Both the position numbers and the translations under genes were made by a program. Under the pieces are notes generated by a model, which had not been told where the DNA came from, made no database searches, and saw only the letters and a program-made list of their open reading frames with translations. From CAZKXU01 sp964556665 (lineage in GTDB: Bacteria > Bdellovibrionota_C > UBA2361 > CAZKXU01), in NCBI GenBank assembly GCA_964556665.1, contig CAZKXU010000084.1, positions 1-15,673 on the forward strand: DNA of 15,673 nucleotides, given 5' to 3'. This document shows, piece by piece, positions 6,850 to 14,653 of this stretch; position 1 is the first letter of the stretch, and each line of letters starts with the position of its first letter.

Positions 6850-6875
6850 CTAAATCCGGCAACTGCCGGATTTAG
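6850..6875. terminator. Perfect 12-bp stem hairpin downstream of the M16 operon
   Basis: CTAAATCCGGCA (6850-6861) and TGCCGGATTTAG (6864-6875) are perfectly complementary around a 2-base centre. The hairpin is about 70 bp past the stop of the last M16 gene on the minus strand. No T-run directly follows it there, so it may act as an RNA end or stabiliser rather than a classical terminator. Confidence 0.45.
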
Positions 6876-6943
6876 GATTATGGCTAATTTTTATCTGATC
6901 TTCATGATTTGTGCTGTGCGTCATACTAAAACGATTGTATGAG

Positions 6944-8161
6944 CTATTCCGGAAGCAACCTAAACTCACTCCAAGTCTTTAAACCGTAACGCTGCAGAGC
7001 CTTTTCTATCCCTGATTTACTGACTTTTTTGTAGCACTCAATCTCCTGATGCAGTGTCGGGATGGACTGGTTATAGTGCCACTCAGGTCCTATCGACATG
7101 AGTCTTCCCATAGGTAGCTCCCCTTGCAGCACCATGCGCGAGATAATCTTCGTTTTGGCTCGCTCGAGATCCTCTATCGAAAAATCCAACGGCTTTGCCA
7201 TAATATCTTTTACGATCTTAGCTATATTATCTATATTGGAGGGCTCGCTGCTAGCAAATGCCATAAACACCCCAGTTCCATCCTTTTCATCATTATCAGC
7301 ACCAGCTGATTCTGCTAATCCTTTGTCAACTAAAGCCCAGTATAGCTTTGAACCGTTACCATCACCTAAAATACAAGCTAGCGTACTAAGCTCAAAACGG
7401 AACGGATCCTGCCCGGAGGCGCCTTCAGTAAGGAGTACTACATGCGCCTGTGTGGTGTTTGGCCTTCTATACTCTTTCTGAGAACCGCTGCTCCTAGCAT
7501 AAGGCTTAGTTTCACGTGACACATTCATTCTTGACCATTTACCACAGTGTCGCTCAGCATCTTTTGCAAACTTATCCCAGTCATAGTTACCGCAAGCAGC
7601 TAAGATCATATTATTAGGAGCATACCGTCTCTCGAAATATGTCCGCATCTCATCCCTTGAAAGATCTGTGATTGATTGAATAGAACCCAGAACAGAATTC
7701 CCGGCTGTATGCGACCCGAAATAATCTGCCATGGCGTGCTCGAAGAGATAAAATACCGGCCGATCTTGATATAGTGCAATTTCCTCAAGGATAACCTTTT
7801 TCTCTGTAGTGAATTCCTCAATGTCCAATGAGGGACGCAGCATATCACTTAAAAGATCCTGCATCTGCGTAAAGTACTCAGGCAAAATACCGGCGTAATA
7901 AACAGTCTGCTCCTCTGATGTAAAGGCGTTTGCCTGCGCTCCGATACTGCCCATCTCAAAAGTGATATCAAGAGCTTTCCGCCTTGCGGTACCCTTAAAC
8001 ATCATATGCTCAAGAAAATGGGAGACTCCGGCCTCTTTCTTACTCTCATCCCTTGAACCTGTGCGCACAAAAAACCCTATAGCCGAGCTTGCTGCCCGTG
8101 GATTGATCTCACCTATTAACTTAAGTCCATTTGTTAACTCTGCTTCTTTAATTGTACTCAT
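6944..8161 (-). CDS. M16 family zinc peptidase, catalytic subunit
   Basis: This 405-aa protein resembles the processing-peptidase (PqqL/MPP-beta) group. It carries the inverted zinc motif HFLEH (His48, Glu51, His52 from the chosen start) followed by MMFKGT. The third metal ligand is the expected downstream Glu in LEEIALYQDRP (Glu127). The C-terminal half lacks the conserved Arg/Tyr pair that helps bind substrate: the matching segment reads LVDKGLAESAGA. The neighbouring paralogue has that pair but not the zinc site, so the two probably act as a heterodimer. No signal peptide is obvious. I chose the ATG at 8161; a TTG at 8185 is in frame, but neither has a clear ribosome-binding site. It is third in the operon, 68 bp behind its partner. 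Confidence 0.9.
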   Translation of the reverse strand: MSTIKEAELTNGLKLIGEINPRAASSAIGFFVRTGSRDESKKEAGVSHFLEHMMFKGTARRKALDITFEMGSIGAQANAFTSEEQTVYYAGILPEYFTQMQDLLSDMLRPSLDIEEFTTEKKVILEEIALYQDRPVFYLFEHAMADYFGSHTAGNSVLGSIQSITDLSRDEMRTYFERRYAPNNMILAACGNYDWDKFAKDAERHCGKWSRMNVSRETKPYARSSGSQKEYRRPNTTQAHVVLLTEGASGQDPFRFELSTLACILGDGNGSKLYWALVDKGLAESAGADNDEKDGTGVFMAFASSEPSNIDNIAKIVKDIMAKPLDFSIEDLERAKTKIISRMVLQGELPMGRLMSIGPEWHYNQSIPTLHQEIECYKKVSKSGIEKALQRYGLKTWSEFRLLPE

Positions 8162-8229
8162 CTGATTAACTATAAAAAATTGCAAAGATTCGGCCAGATA
8201 AAAAGAAGACCTGAATCATTACAAAAAAA

Positions 8230-9453
8230 CTAAGCAATATCTAACTTCTTCGGCCCCAGTGTAACAACAGTTACATTTTTCACCGAAAACTCCTCTGCAA
8301 AACTATCAATATCGCTTATAGAAACCTTCTCAATTTCAGCCTTAATCTCATCTAAGCTACGCACCCGCCCAAGCAACCAATAGTCATGAGCACTACTGCT
8401 AGTACGGGAGGAGACCGCCTCCTGGTTCATAATCAAGGCAGCTTTTAAGTTTGCCTTGGCTCGTGCTAATTCATCCGCGCTCACAGTCCCTTTAATTCCC
8501 TTCAGTTCTCGCATCATAACATCATATGTTTCTTGCGCCCGTTCCGGCGTTGTTCCCGCATACGCCATAACCTGGCCATACTCCTTAGTAGAGGCGTGTC
8601 GAGCATAAACAGAGTAGACTAAGCCGCGTTTCTCACGCACTTCTGTAAATAACCTGCCGAACATCCCACCAGAGAGCACCTGCAGTGCTAGTTTTGCGCT
8701 ATAGTAACATGGATGTTCAAAGGGCGGCGCAGCATATGCAAGTACGATCTGAAGCTGCGCACCCTCATACTCGATATGGTGATACCCACCCTGTGAGGTC
8801 GCTCCAAATTTAGGTCGTGAAAAACCTTTCCCCTGCCACTCACCAAAGGCTGAAGTAACCCACTCTTCAACCTGTTTAGCATTAATTTTACCTGCTATAG
8901 AGAGCACTGCTCCATCAGGTCTATAACAACGCTGATAACTCTCCTTAAGATTGCTAATACCTATTGCTTTAAGTCCCTTTAGCGTACCTAAATCACTTCG
9001 ATTAAACGGTGCCGGGAAATAGCGCGCCTCTAACTCCTCGATCGCTCTCTTTGAAGGGTTATCACTTAGAGCCGCCAACTCCTGCAAAAATACATTCCGT
9101 ATATTATCTATCTCATCTTCAGGTAGTCTCGGTTTGAGCAACATCTTTGAGACAAGGGATATGCACTGCTCCAAATTCTCACCCAACAGTGAGGCGCGGT
9201 AACTAAAGCTGTCGTGCCCCGCTCCCTCACCATGTCTAGCTCCGATTCGATCAAAAGCCTCCGAGAGCTGCACCGAATCAAGCTCCGCTGCTCCACGTGC
9301 TGTTAACTCTGCCAAAACAAGTGAGGCCCCCAATGTTTCATCAGTATCACTTAGCACACCACCAGGCATAAGCAATACAAGTGAGGCGGACTCAACGTCC
9401 GGCATCTCTTCAGTAATCAAAGTTAATCCATTTAATAATTTACTTACCTTCAT
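8230..9453 (-). CDS. M16 family peptidase-like subunit, non-catalytic partner
   Basis: The 407-aa protein has the two-domain M16 fold. Where the active subunit has HFLEH, this one reads LVLAE (residues 45-49, in GASLVLAELTARG), so it cannot bind the catalytic zinc. It keeps the substrate-binding Arg/Tyr signature in its C-terminal domain (EVREKRGLVYSVYA, about residues 270-285). That is the division of labour known from mitochondrial MPP alpha/beta and from bacterial heterodimeric M16 pairs. The ATG overlaps the stop of the upstream YihY-type gene (ATGA), and a good AAGGA ribosome-binding site lies six bases before it. Confidence 0.9.
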   Translation of the reverse strand: MKVSKLLNGLTLITEEMPDVESASLVLLMPGGVLSDTDETLGASLVLAELTARGAAELDSVQLSEAFDRIGARHGEGAGHDSFSYRASLLGENLEQCISLVSKMLLKPRLPEDEIDNIRNVFLQELAALSDNPSKRAIEELEARYFPAPFNRSDLGTLKGLKAIGISNLKESYQRCYRPDGAVLSIAGKINAKQVEEWVTSAFGEWQGKGFSRPKFGATSQGGYHHIEYEGAQLQIVLAYAAPPFEHPCYYSAKLALQVLSGGMFGRLFTEVREKRGLVYSVYARHASTKEYGQVMAYAGTTPERAQETYDVMMRELKGIKGTVSADELARAKANLKAALIMNQEAVSSRTSSSAHDYWLLGRVRSLDEIKAEIEKVSISDIDSFAEEFSVKNVTVVTLGPKKLDIA

Positions 9454-10733
9454 CCCTGATCCTTAATTATATCTGCCAAAGTCGTAACTTTTAGCTTTTC
9501 TGTATCATGAAAACATCTAAAAAATTTAGCTATTGAATTAGAGTGTCTAATCTCCCGAGTGCTCTTCGATAGTGCGTCTTTAATCTCTATTAAACTAATC
9601 GTATTAGGACTTTTTAGCAATGTAAGAGGCATATCACGGGAGTCGCCCCAGGCTACGATCCCAGCCTTCTCTAGAAGTGACAGCACCGGCCTCAAGACTA
9701 CCGAGCTACATCCAAGCGCCTCAGAGATCTCCCAGTCATTTGGCAGCTTTTTACCCTCACGAAAGGCCTGTTCAACCATTAATATTGACTGCAAAGCCAG
9801 TACTAATTTTGCATCTCCAACACTCAAAACCGAGTGTTTCCAGAGCTTCCCTCTTCGTGGAAGATATTGAGCCTGATAACAGGTCTCACATCCAAAGAGC
9901 ACGATACTCCAAGCTAAGTAAAGCCAGAAAAGAAAAACCGGGATAGCAGCAATTGTGCCGTATATCTTCTCATAAGAGGAGAACTGTACAATATAAAAAG
10001 TAAAGGAAGCCTTGGCCACACCAAAGAAGAGTGCCGCAATAAATGCTCCGAAACTTGCCGAGTGCATCTTTACTGGGGCCTTCGGCACCATAAAATACAG
10101 GAATAGAAAAGCCAGGAAGTCGATCAAAAATGGAAGAATATAATTATATCCGACATTGAAATAAGGAGAGATCACAATATTATTAAGTAGCGGCTCGATC
10201 TGAACTTTAGCCGTATAATAGGCGGAGAGAGCTAAGATTGGAGCCAAAACAATTATTGTGCAGAAGACCATAATCCTGCTGGAATAGGATCTCGGCTCAT
10301 AAACCTGCCAAATTTCATTTAGGACGTATTCAATCGAGTTAATTAAAAGTACTGAAGTGACGACCAGAAAAAGTATTACCAAGAGATTTAAAGAGGAGAC
10401 TGTTTCGCTGAATTGCGTAAGGTGGTTAAGAATCGTATCCACCACCTCCATGTTCGGCACAAACTGTTTAAAAATGAACCTACGCACATCTGGAACATAC
10501 TGTTTCGATACGGCAAAGGATGCTAACAACGCGCAACCGAGCGCCATAGCAGGTACCAGGGAAAGAATCGAGGTGTATGCTAGGGCTGCTGCCTTTGAAA
10601 AGCCGTTATCCCAGTAAAATCTATCGGCAGAGGATGCTAATACACGAACCGTCCATTGTATTTCACGGAAAAACCACTCTAGTACAGCACTCACCTTCGA
10701 ACCAGAGTCTTGCTTTGTCGGTGTTGTCGTCAT
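9450..10733 (-). CDS. YihY/BrkB family inner-membrane protein with C-terminal winged-helix-like extension
   Basis: The first ~290 residues match the YihY/BrkB (formerly 'ribonuclease BN') family. The diagnostic AAALAYTSILSLVPAMALG segment is at about 48-66, and about six membrane helices follow, including LLVILFLVVTSVLLI, IMVFCTIIVLAPILALSAYY, FLIDFLAFLFLYFMV and AIPVFLFWLYLAWSIVLFG. The transport or other role of this family is not settled. From about residue 300 a soluble tail includes LPNDWEISEALGCSSVVLRPVLSLLEKAGIV, which looks like a winged helix-turn-helix. That extends the protein to 427 aa from the usual ~290. It is the first gene of the operon with the M16 pair and overlaps the second by four bases. 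Confidence 0.88.
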   Translation of the reverse strand: MTTTPTKQDSGSKVSAVLEWFFREIQWTVRVLASSADRFYWDNGFSKAAALAYTSILSLVPAMALGCALLASFAVSKQYVPDVRRFIFKQFVPNMEVVDTILNHLTQFSETVSSLNLLVILFLVVTSVLLINSIEYVLNEIWQVYEPRSYSSRIMVFCTIIVLAPILALSAYYTAKVQIEPLLNNIVISPYFNVGYNYILPFLIDFLAFLFLYFMVPKAPVKMHSASFGAFIAALFFGVAKASFTFYIVQFSSYEKIYGTIAAIPVFLFWLYLAWSIVLFGCETCYQAQYLPRRGKLWKHSVLSVGDAKLVLALQSILMVEQAFREGKKLPNDWEISEALGCSSVVLRPVLSLLEKAGIVAWGDSRDMPLTLLKSPNTISLIEIKDALSKSTREIRHSNSIAKFFRCFHDTEKLKVTTLADIIKDQG

Positions 10734-10747
10734 AGTACGTTACGCTC

Positions 10748-10789
10748 AATATACTAGGAATTTACCTTACTGCACACTGATGCTATATT
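10748..10789. promoter_or_regulatory. Overlapping divergent promoters (YihY operon / Cys-rich protein)
   Basis: Plus strand: TTTACC (10761-10766), 17 bp, TATATT (10784-10789), with a start near 10796. Minus strand: TATATT (10753-10748) with a poor -35 (TGTGCA) 17 bp away and a start near 10741. The two promoters share the same few dozen bases, so the genes may be mutually or jointly controlled. The -10 of the plus promoter lies inside an ATGCTAT-ATTCAG-ATAGCAT inverted repeat (10780-10799). Confidence 0.4.
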
Positions 10790-10797
10790 CAGATAGC

Positions 10798-11079
10798 ATG
10801 TATTATTGTAGCGCCTGTAGTAAAGAGCAAAAACTAAGTACCTCTAAAATCGGCTTTCGGGAGTGTTGCGATTCCTGTAACGCGGATCTGCACATCTGCA
10901 CAAACTGCCGACACTACGATCGTAGCGCTTATAACCAATGCAAAGAGCCACAAGCAGATCGGGTAGTTGAAAAAGAGCGCTCAAACCGCTGTGAATACTT
11001 CGAATTTAAATCCGGCAATTCCTCCTCTAAAGATGAAAAGAGTTCTCATTTAAAAAAACTTGATGACCTTTTCAAGTAG
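10798..11079 (+). CDS. Small cysteine-rich putative zinc-binding protein
   Basis: The 93-aa product has nine cysteines, mostly in CxxC pairs: CSAC (4-7), CDSC (24-27) and CTNC (34-37), plus Cys23, Cys48 and Cys65. This implies one or two zinc ribbons. The segment CTNCRHYDRSAYNQCKEPQADRV followed by KERSNRCEYFEF has the look of a conserved small-protein family (CxxCxxYD ... C.EP.A..V ... K...C.YF); I cannot give it a function. The C-terminal 25 residues are charged and likely disordered. I prefer the ATG at 10798 because the ATG at 10780 lies inside the predicted promoter. With that start, the mRNA would have almost no leader. Confidence 0.75.
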   Translation: MYYCSACSKEQKLSTSKIGFRECCDSCNADLHICTNCRHYDRSAYNQCKEPQADRVVEKERSNRCEYFEFKSGNSSSKDEKSSHLKKLDDLFK

Positions 11080-11102
11080 ATTTCGTACCGGCGTTTTCCA
11101 TA

Positions 11103-11131
11103 GTACACTGTAAACTTAGTTTCCAGTGTAC
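11103..11131. terminator. Hairpin between convergent genes
   Basis: GTACACTG (11103-11110) pairs with CAGTGTAC (11124-11131). Inside, after one mismatch, AAAC pairs with GTTT around a 3-nt loop. It lies midway between the convergent Cys-rich gene and response-regulator gene and could serve both. No T-run is adjacent. Confidence 0.45.
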
Positions 11132-11165
11132 CAGCATTCTCAACAGTTCCTGACCGCCATGACAA

Positions 11166-12563
11166 CTAAGTAGGCGACTTATCCGAAATCCCAAGTTTGT
11201 CCATCTTATATTTTAATATTCTTCTGCTAATTCCTAGAATTTCAGCAGCTCTGGTCTGTACATAGTTTGCCTTGCGTAAGGCTTTTACAATCATCTCTGT
11301 CTCAAACATCTTCTCAGCTTCTTCAAATCCTACGTTATCTTTCAACATGCTTTTTGGCTGCTCGATCGAAGCTGCCTGCTTGGATAGAATTTTACGGGGC
11401 AGATCGTCTGCACTCAAATTGTCATTTGGCGCAAGCGCCATTAGGCTCTCAATTACATTCTCTAGCTCTCGCACATTGCCGGGCCATTCATATTCAACCA
11501 TGCGGCTAAGTGCATCTGCGCTAAAGCTCAAGTTACGTGAATTATAGAGAGGTGCAAACTGATTGATGAAATGCGTTATCAGATTTGGAATATCTTCAAA
11601 GCGATCACGTAGCGCCGGCAGAGGCAGCTTGATGACATGAATACGATAGAATAGATCCTGTCTAAACTTTTTTTCGGCTACAAGCGTTTCTAAGTTCTGA
11701 TTTGTAGCCGCGATAATACGAACATCCACCTGTACTGGCTTGGAACGACCGATACGATAGAACTCCTGCTCCTGTAAAAAACGGAGCATTTTTACCTGAA
11801 TATTTGTACTTAACTCCCCTATCTCATCCAGGAAAAGCGTTCCTCCATTTGCCTGTTCGAAATGACCGATTCTTTTCTCAATAGCGTTTGTAAAAGCTCC
11901 ACGCTCATGACCAAAGAGCTCTGATTCGATCAACGTTTCTGGGATAGCTGCACAATTAATCGCTACAAATGGCGCATTCTTACGTGGACTGAGGTCGTGT
12001 ATCTGTCTAGCTACTAACTCCTTACCAGTCCCTGACTCTCCGGTAATAAGTACAGTAGAACTACGCTCAGCTATCTGACTTACACTTTTAAAAAGGTCAA
12101 CCATTACTTGAGAACGGCCAACCATCGGTCCAAAGTCAGCGTTTATTTTTGGAGTTGGCTCCTTACTTGGTTTTTTACTGAGATGAGTTCCCTCACCGTG
12201 CTCCAATAGACTTACAATAACAGCAGTAAGCTCCTCTATATCAAAAGGCTTGTTCACATAATCGCTGGCACCGTGCTTCATCGCCTGAACAGCGCTCTTA
12301 GCGGTGTTGGTTGCGGTTAACATTACTATTGGAATCTGCTCTGACTTTTCACGGATAGCCTTAAGAGTTTGAAGACCGTCTAGTTGCGGCATCTGCATAT
12401 CAAGGAGTACTAGATCCGGATTGAATAATTCAAATTTACTTAGACCATCCGACCCATCAGCAGCGATTTCGACATCAAAATTAGTTTTAAGTAGCAGTGA
12501 TAACGATTCCCGGACCGAAACTTCATCGTCAACTACAAGTATTTTCTTACGCACTTCCTGCAT
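11166..12563 (-). CDS. NtrC-type sigma-54-dependent response regulator
   Basis: A three-domain transcription activator of 465 aa. The receiver domain (1-120) has the acidic pocket Asp12/Asp13, phospho-acceptor Asp55 in LVLLDMQMP, Thr83 and Lys105. The AAA+ domain has Walker A GESGTGKE (175-182) and Walker B LFLDE (243-247). The sigma-54 contact loop reads GAFTNA (222-227) instead of GAFTGA. The C-terminus (about 415-460) is a Fis-type helix-turn-helix (VQTRAAEILGISRRILKYKMDKLGI). The family activates RNA polymerase carrying sigma-54 after phosphorylation by a histidine kinase. No kinase gene is nearby, so it is an orphan here and its targets are unknown. Confidence 0.93.
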   Translation of the reverse strand: MQEVRKKILVVDDEVSVRESLSLLLKTNFDVEIAADGSDGLSKFELFNPDLVLLDMQMPQLDGLQTLKAIREKSEQIPIVMLTATNTAKSAVQAMKHGASDYVNKPFDIEELTAVIVSLLEHGEGTHLSKKPSKEPTPKINADFGPMVGRSQVMVDLFKSVSQIAERSSTVLITGESGTGKELVARQIHDLSPRKNAPFVAINCAAIPETLIESELFGHERGAFTNAIEKRIGHFEQANGGTLFLDEIGELSTNIQVKMLRFLQEQEFYRIGRSKPVQVDVRIIAATNQNLETLVAEKKFRQDLFYRIHVIKLPLPALRDRFEDIPNLITHFINQFAPLYNSRNLSFSADALSRMVEYEWPGNVRELENVIESLMALAPNDNLSADDLPRKILSKQAASIEQPKSMLKDNVGFEEAEKMFETEMIVKALRKANYVQTRAAEILGISRRILKYKMDKLGISDKSPT

Positions 12564-12623
12564 ACTAACTATTTAGAGTGATGAAATGGTTCTACGACAT
12601 CTTTAAGATGCAATTTTGAACAG

Positions 12624-12652
12624 TTTAGAACATTAATTTTTACCTGACTCAA
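12624..12652 (-). promoter_or_regulatory. Candidate promoter of the response-regulator gene
   Basis: On the minus strand TTGAGT (12652-12647) and TCTAAA (12629-12624) are 17 bp apart, with a TGn extension before the -10. The leader would be about 55 nt. No Shine-Dalgarno sequence precedes the ATG at 12563. Confidence 0.3.
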
Positions 12653-12810
12653 AAGATAAATGGCTGTAATTTTAAATACTTATAACAATGAAGTTCGAAT
12701 TTCGTAATGAGCTGAACAGTATTGTACCTTACACGGTCTTTTTAAATCAGCGTTATGCATAAAATGAATTGGTCAAGTAAGTAGTAGGCAAGAGATAAGA
12801 GGCACCAGAC

Positions 12811-12858
12811 AACAGATAACATATAACAGATAACTGATTCAGAAATCAGATAACTGTT
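12811..12858. repeat. Cluster of AGATAAC repeats with a 15-bp inverted repeat
   Basis: AACAGATAAC occurs twice (12811-12820 and 12825-12834), and CAGATAAC again at 12847-12854. The last two units form an inverted repeat with 13 of 15 pairs matching (12825-12839 with 12844-12858) and a 4-nt loop. It lies in the 440-bp gap between the divergent response-regulator and TPR genes and may be a regulator-binding cluster or a fossil repeat. Confidence 0.5.
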
Positions 12859-12881
12859 CAAATAGTGGGGGTAAAATCGTA

Positions 12882-12924
12882 GGGGCAGCCCGCGGCTGCC
12901 CCAGGGTCCGTGCTGCGCGCGGAC
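12882..12924. repeat. Tandem GC-rich hairpins (REP-like)
   Basis: A perfect 9-bp stem, GGGGCAGCC-CGC-GGCTGCCCC (12882-12902), is followed three bases later by an 8-bp stem with one G-T pair, GTCCGTGC-TGC-GCGCGGAC (12906-12924). Both have 3-nt loops and stand out as a GC island in AT-rich intergenic DNA. The rest of the 12564-13003 gap shows no gene. Confidence 0.6.
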
Positions 12925-13003
12925 ATAAGAGTCATAACCGATTTACAATAAGCCCCTGCTACCAATATTTGCATGCTTTAAGCCCTCATGATAAGTAGAG
13001 ACG

Positions 13004-13906
13004 ATGCGCCGTATGTTTCTAGTTATAGCAGTATCTTTATCACTCCTCTTTGCTAACTCTTCTCTCACAGCACAGCCCGAACTGCCTGTAAGCTACCTCC
13101 CTAACTCACACACTGTCCTTGTGAAACATTTTCAGTCCGAAAAGTACGAAGAATGCCTTACAGTTTTAAATAAGCTACTGACGAATAAGCGCATCCCGGG
13201 GGAACTTCCAAAATTATTTTTCATACAGGGTGTTTCCTTGCAAAGGCTTGGTCGTGACAAGGAGGCTATAGAAGCCTTTAATAGATCCCTATCATATCAG
13301 GGAGCAAACTCCGCAACACTTTATTTCCGTGCTCTGAGCGAAGAAGCTCTTGGAGAGTTTAATACTGCAGTCACAACTGTTTCTGAAGCGCTTTGGTTCA
13401 AAAGATACTCCTTTCTCTCAGAAGCGGATTTTGAACTTAAGCGCGGCGAACTTTATGTAAAACTTGGGAAATTGCCCGAAGCAAGGCTCGCATTTGCTGC
13501 GGCACTAAAACATAATAATGACTTAACAGAGGCGCGTCTTGAACTTGCTAAAATAACTGAGAATACAGATGAGGCACGTGCCATGCTAGGCCAAGTGCTT
13601 AAGGTAAACCCTGACAACGAGGATGCCGCCTTAATTTTAGCAAAAAATCTGATTGAATCCGCACAAGGTGCAATTGACAGTAAAAACCTGGCAACAGCTC
13701 AGAATATTCTTAGTGACTTACTCTCCTCCCCTGAGACCTCGCGACGGGAAGAGGCTCTTGCACTTCAGGTAAGCGCATCGATTAAGCAAGGTAATATAAA
13801 GGAAGCTACTTCAAATTTTACCAAAGCCTTAGCACAGTTTCCTACTAGTTCAACTCTGATTGAGATTGGGAGAGAGTTAAAGATTGCTCAAAACGCGGCA
13901 AAATAG
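13004..13906 (+). CDS. Exported TPR-repeat protein
   Basis: The 300-aa protein starts with a cleavable signal peptide (MRRMFLVIAVSLSLLFANSSLTA, cleavage probably before QPE at about residue 24). The rest is alpha-solenoid with several tetratricopeptide repeats, e.g. LPKLFFIQGVSLQRLGRDKE, ADFELKRGELYVKLGKLPEA and further degenerate units to the end. TPR proteins scaffold protein complexes; here that would be in the periplasm, partner unknown. A weak promoter, TTGCAT (12969-12974) with GATAAG (12990-12995), would start transcription within a few bases of the ATG. The gene is convergent with livG, with only 7 bp between stop codons. Confidence 0.8.
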   Translation: MRRMFLVIAVSLSLLFANSSLTAQPELPVSYLPNSHTVLVKHFQSEKYEECLTVLNKLLTNKRIPGELPKLFFIQGVSLQRLGRDKEAIEAFNRSLSYQGANSATLYFRALSEEALGEFNTAVTTVSEALWFKRYSFLSEADFELKRGELYVKLGKLPEARLAFAAALKHNNDLTEARLELAKITENTDEARAMLGQVLKVNPDNEDAALILAKNLIESAQGAIDSKNLATAQNILSDLLSSPETSRREEALALQVSASIKQGNIKEATSNFTKALAQFPTSSTLIEIGRELKIAQNAAK

Positions 13907-13913
13907 TGCCTAT

Positions 13914-14651
13914 TCAGGCTGTACCAAGGTATATCTCCTTAAGCAGCCTATCATTCCGTATTTTTTCTGTTTCTCCATCTAGAACAACCAACCCTTGATC
14001 CAGAACTATAGTACGAGAACAGAGGCTCTGAATAAAGTTAAGATCGTGCTCTATCACCAGCACCGTCTTACCTCTATCTCTAAGTTTACTGATTAGTGAT
14101 GCTACCTCGGTTTTCATTTTGGGGGAAACGCCTGCGGTCGGCTCATCTAATAGAAAGAGTTCAGCTCCAAAACTAAGTGTACGGATTATCTCAAGTAAGC
14201 GCATCTGACCTCCTGAGAGAGAGGAAGCTTTATGATTTGCCTTGTCGGCAAGACCTACTTCCTCTAAATATCCTAACGCTTCGCTCCAAAATGCTCGACT
14301 CGACTTCGTCCATGGAAAGAATCCGGAGAATCCATCGCTTCGACTTTCAAGCGCCGTAACAACATTTTCAGAGAGAGTCATCTCACGAAAGATTCCAAAG
14401 TTCTGAAATACTCTACCAATCCCTAACTTTGCACGGGCAGCTGGAGAGATGCCTTCTAACTCTGTTCCGGCAAAAGTAATCTTTCCTGCACTAGGGGTTA
14501 TAAAGCCGCTAAGGCAGTTAAAAAGAGTTGTTTTCCCACTGCCATTTGGGCCGATAATGCCTACCGTCTCTCCTGATTTAACTGAGAAGCTACAGCCGTT
14601 TAAGATCTGAAGGCCGCGCACCTCGAATTTCAGACTGTTAACTTCTAACAC
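13914..14651 (-). CDS. livG: ABC transporter ATP-binding protein, LivG type
   Basis: This 245-aa ATPase powers a branched-chain-amino-acid-type importer on the cytoplasmic side of the inner membrane. Walker A GPNGSGKTT is at 34-42, the signature LSGGQMR at about 145-151, Walker B ELFLLDEPTAGVSP at about 162-175, and the switch His in VLVIEHDLNF at about 200. The ending EIYLGTA is typical of LivG. The signature has LSGGQ where LivG commonly has LSYGQ. The start is GTG, preceded by a strong GGGAGG ribosome-binding site that lies inside the 3' end of livM, so the two are translationally coupled. No livF follows; the next gene is convergent. Substrate is not deducible and could also be urea or another amide. 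Confidence 0.88.
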   Translation of the reverse strand: MLEVNSLKFEVRGLQILNGCSFSVKSGETVGIIGPNGSGKTTLFNCLSGFITPSAGKITFAGTELEGISPAARAKLGIGRVFQNFGIFREMTLSENVVTALESRSDGFSGFFPWTKSSRAFWSEALGYLEEVGLADKANHKASSLSGGQMRLLEIIRTLSFGAELFLLDEPTAGVSPKMKTEVASLISKLRDRGKTVLVIEHDLNFIQSLCSRTIVLDQGLVVLDGETEKIRNDRLLKEIYLGTA

Positions 14652-14653
14652 GA

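Noticed and set aside
6757..6942. 61-codon plus-strand frame across the 155-bp element
   Set aside because: Starts inside the repeat, has no homology I recognise and no ribosome-binding site.
8162..8185. Eight-codon longer N-terminus of the catalytic M16 subunit from a TTG
   Set aside because: The added residues do not match the family and TTG is less likely than the ATG at 8161, though neither has a good ribosome-binding site.
10780..10797. Upstream ATG for the Cys-rich protein
   Set aside because: It lies within the predicted promoter and adds six residues before the conserved Cys pair.
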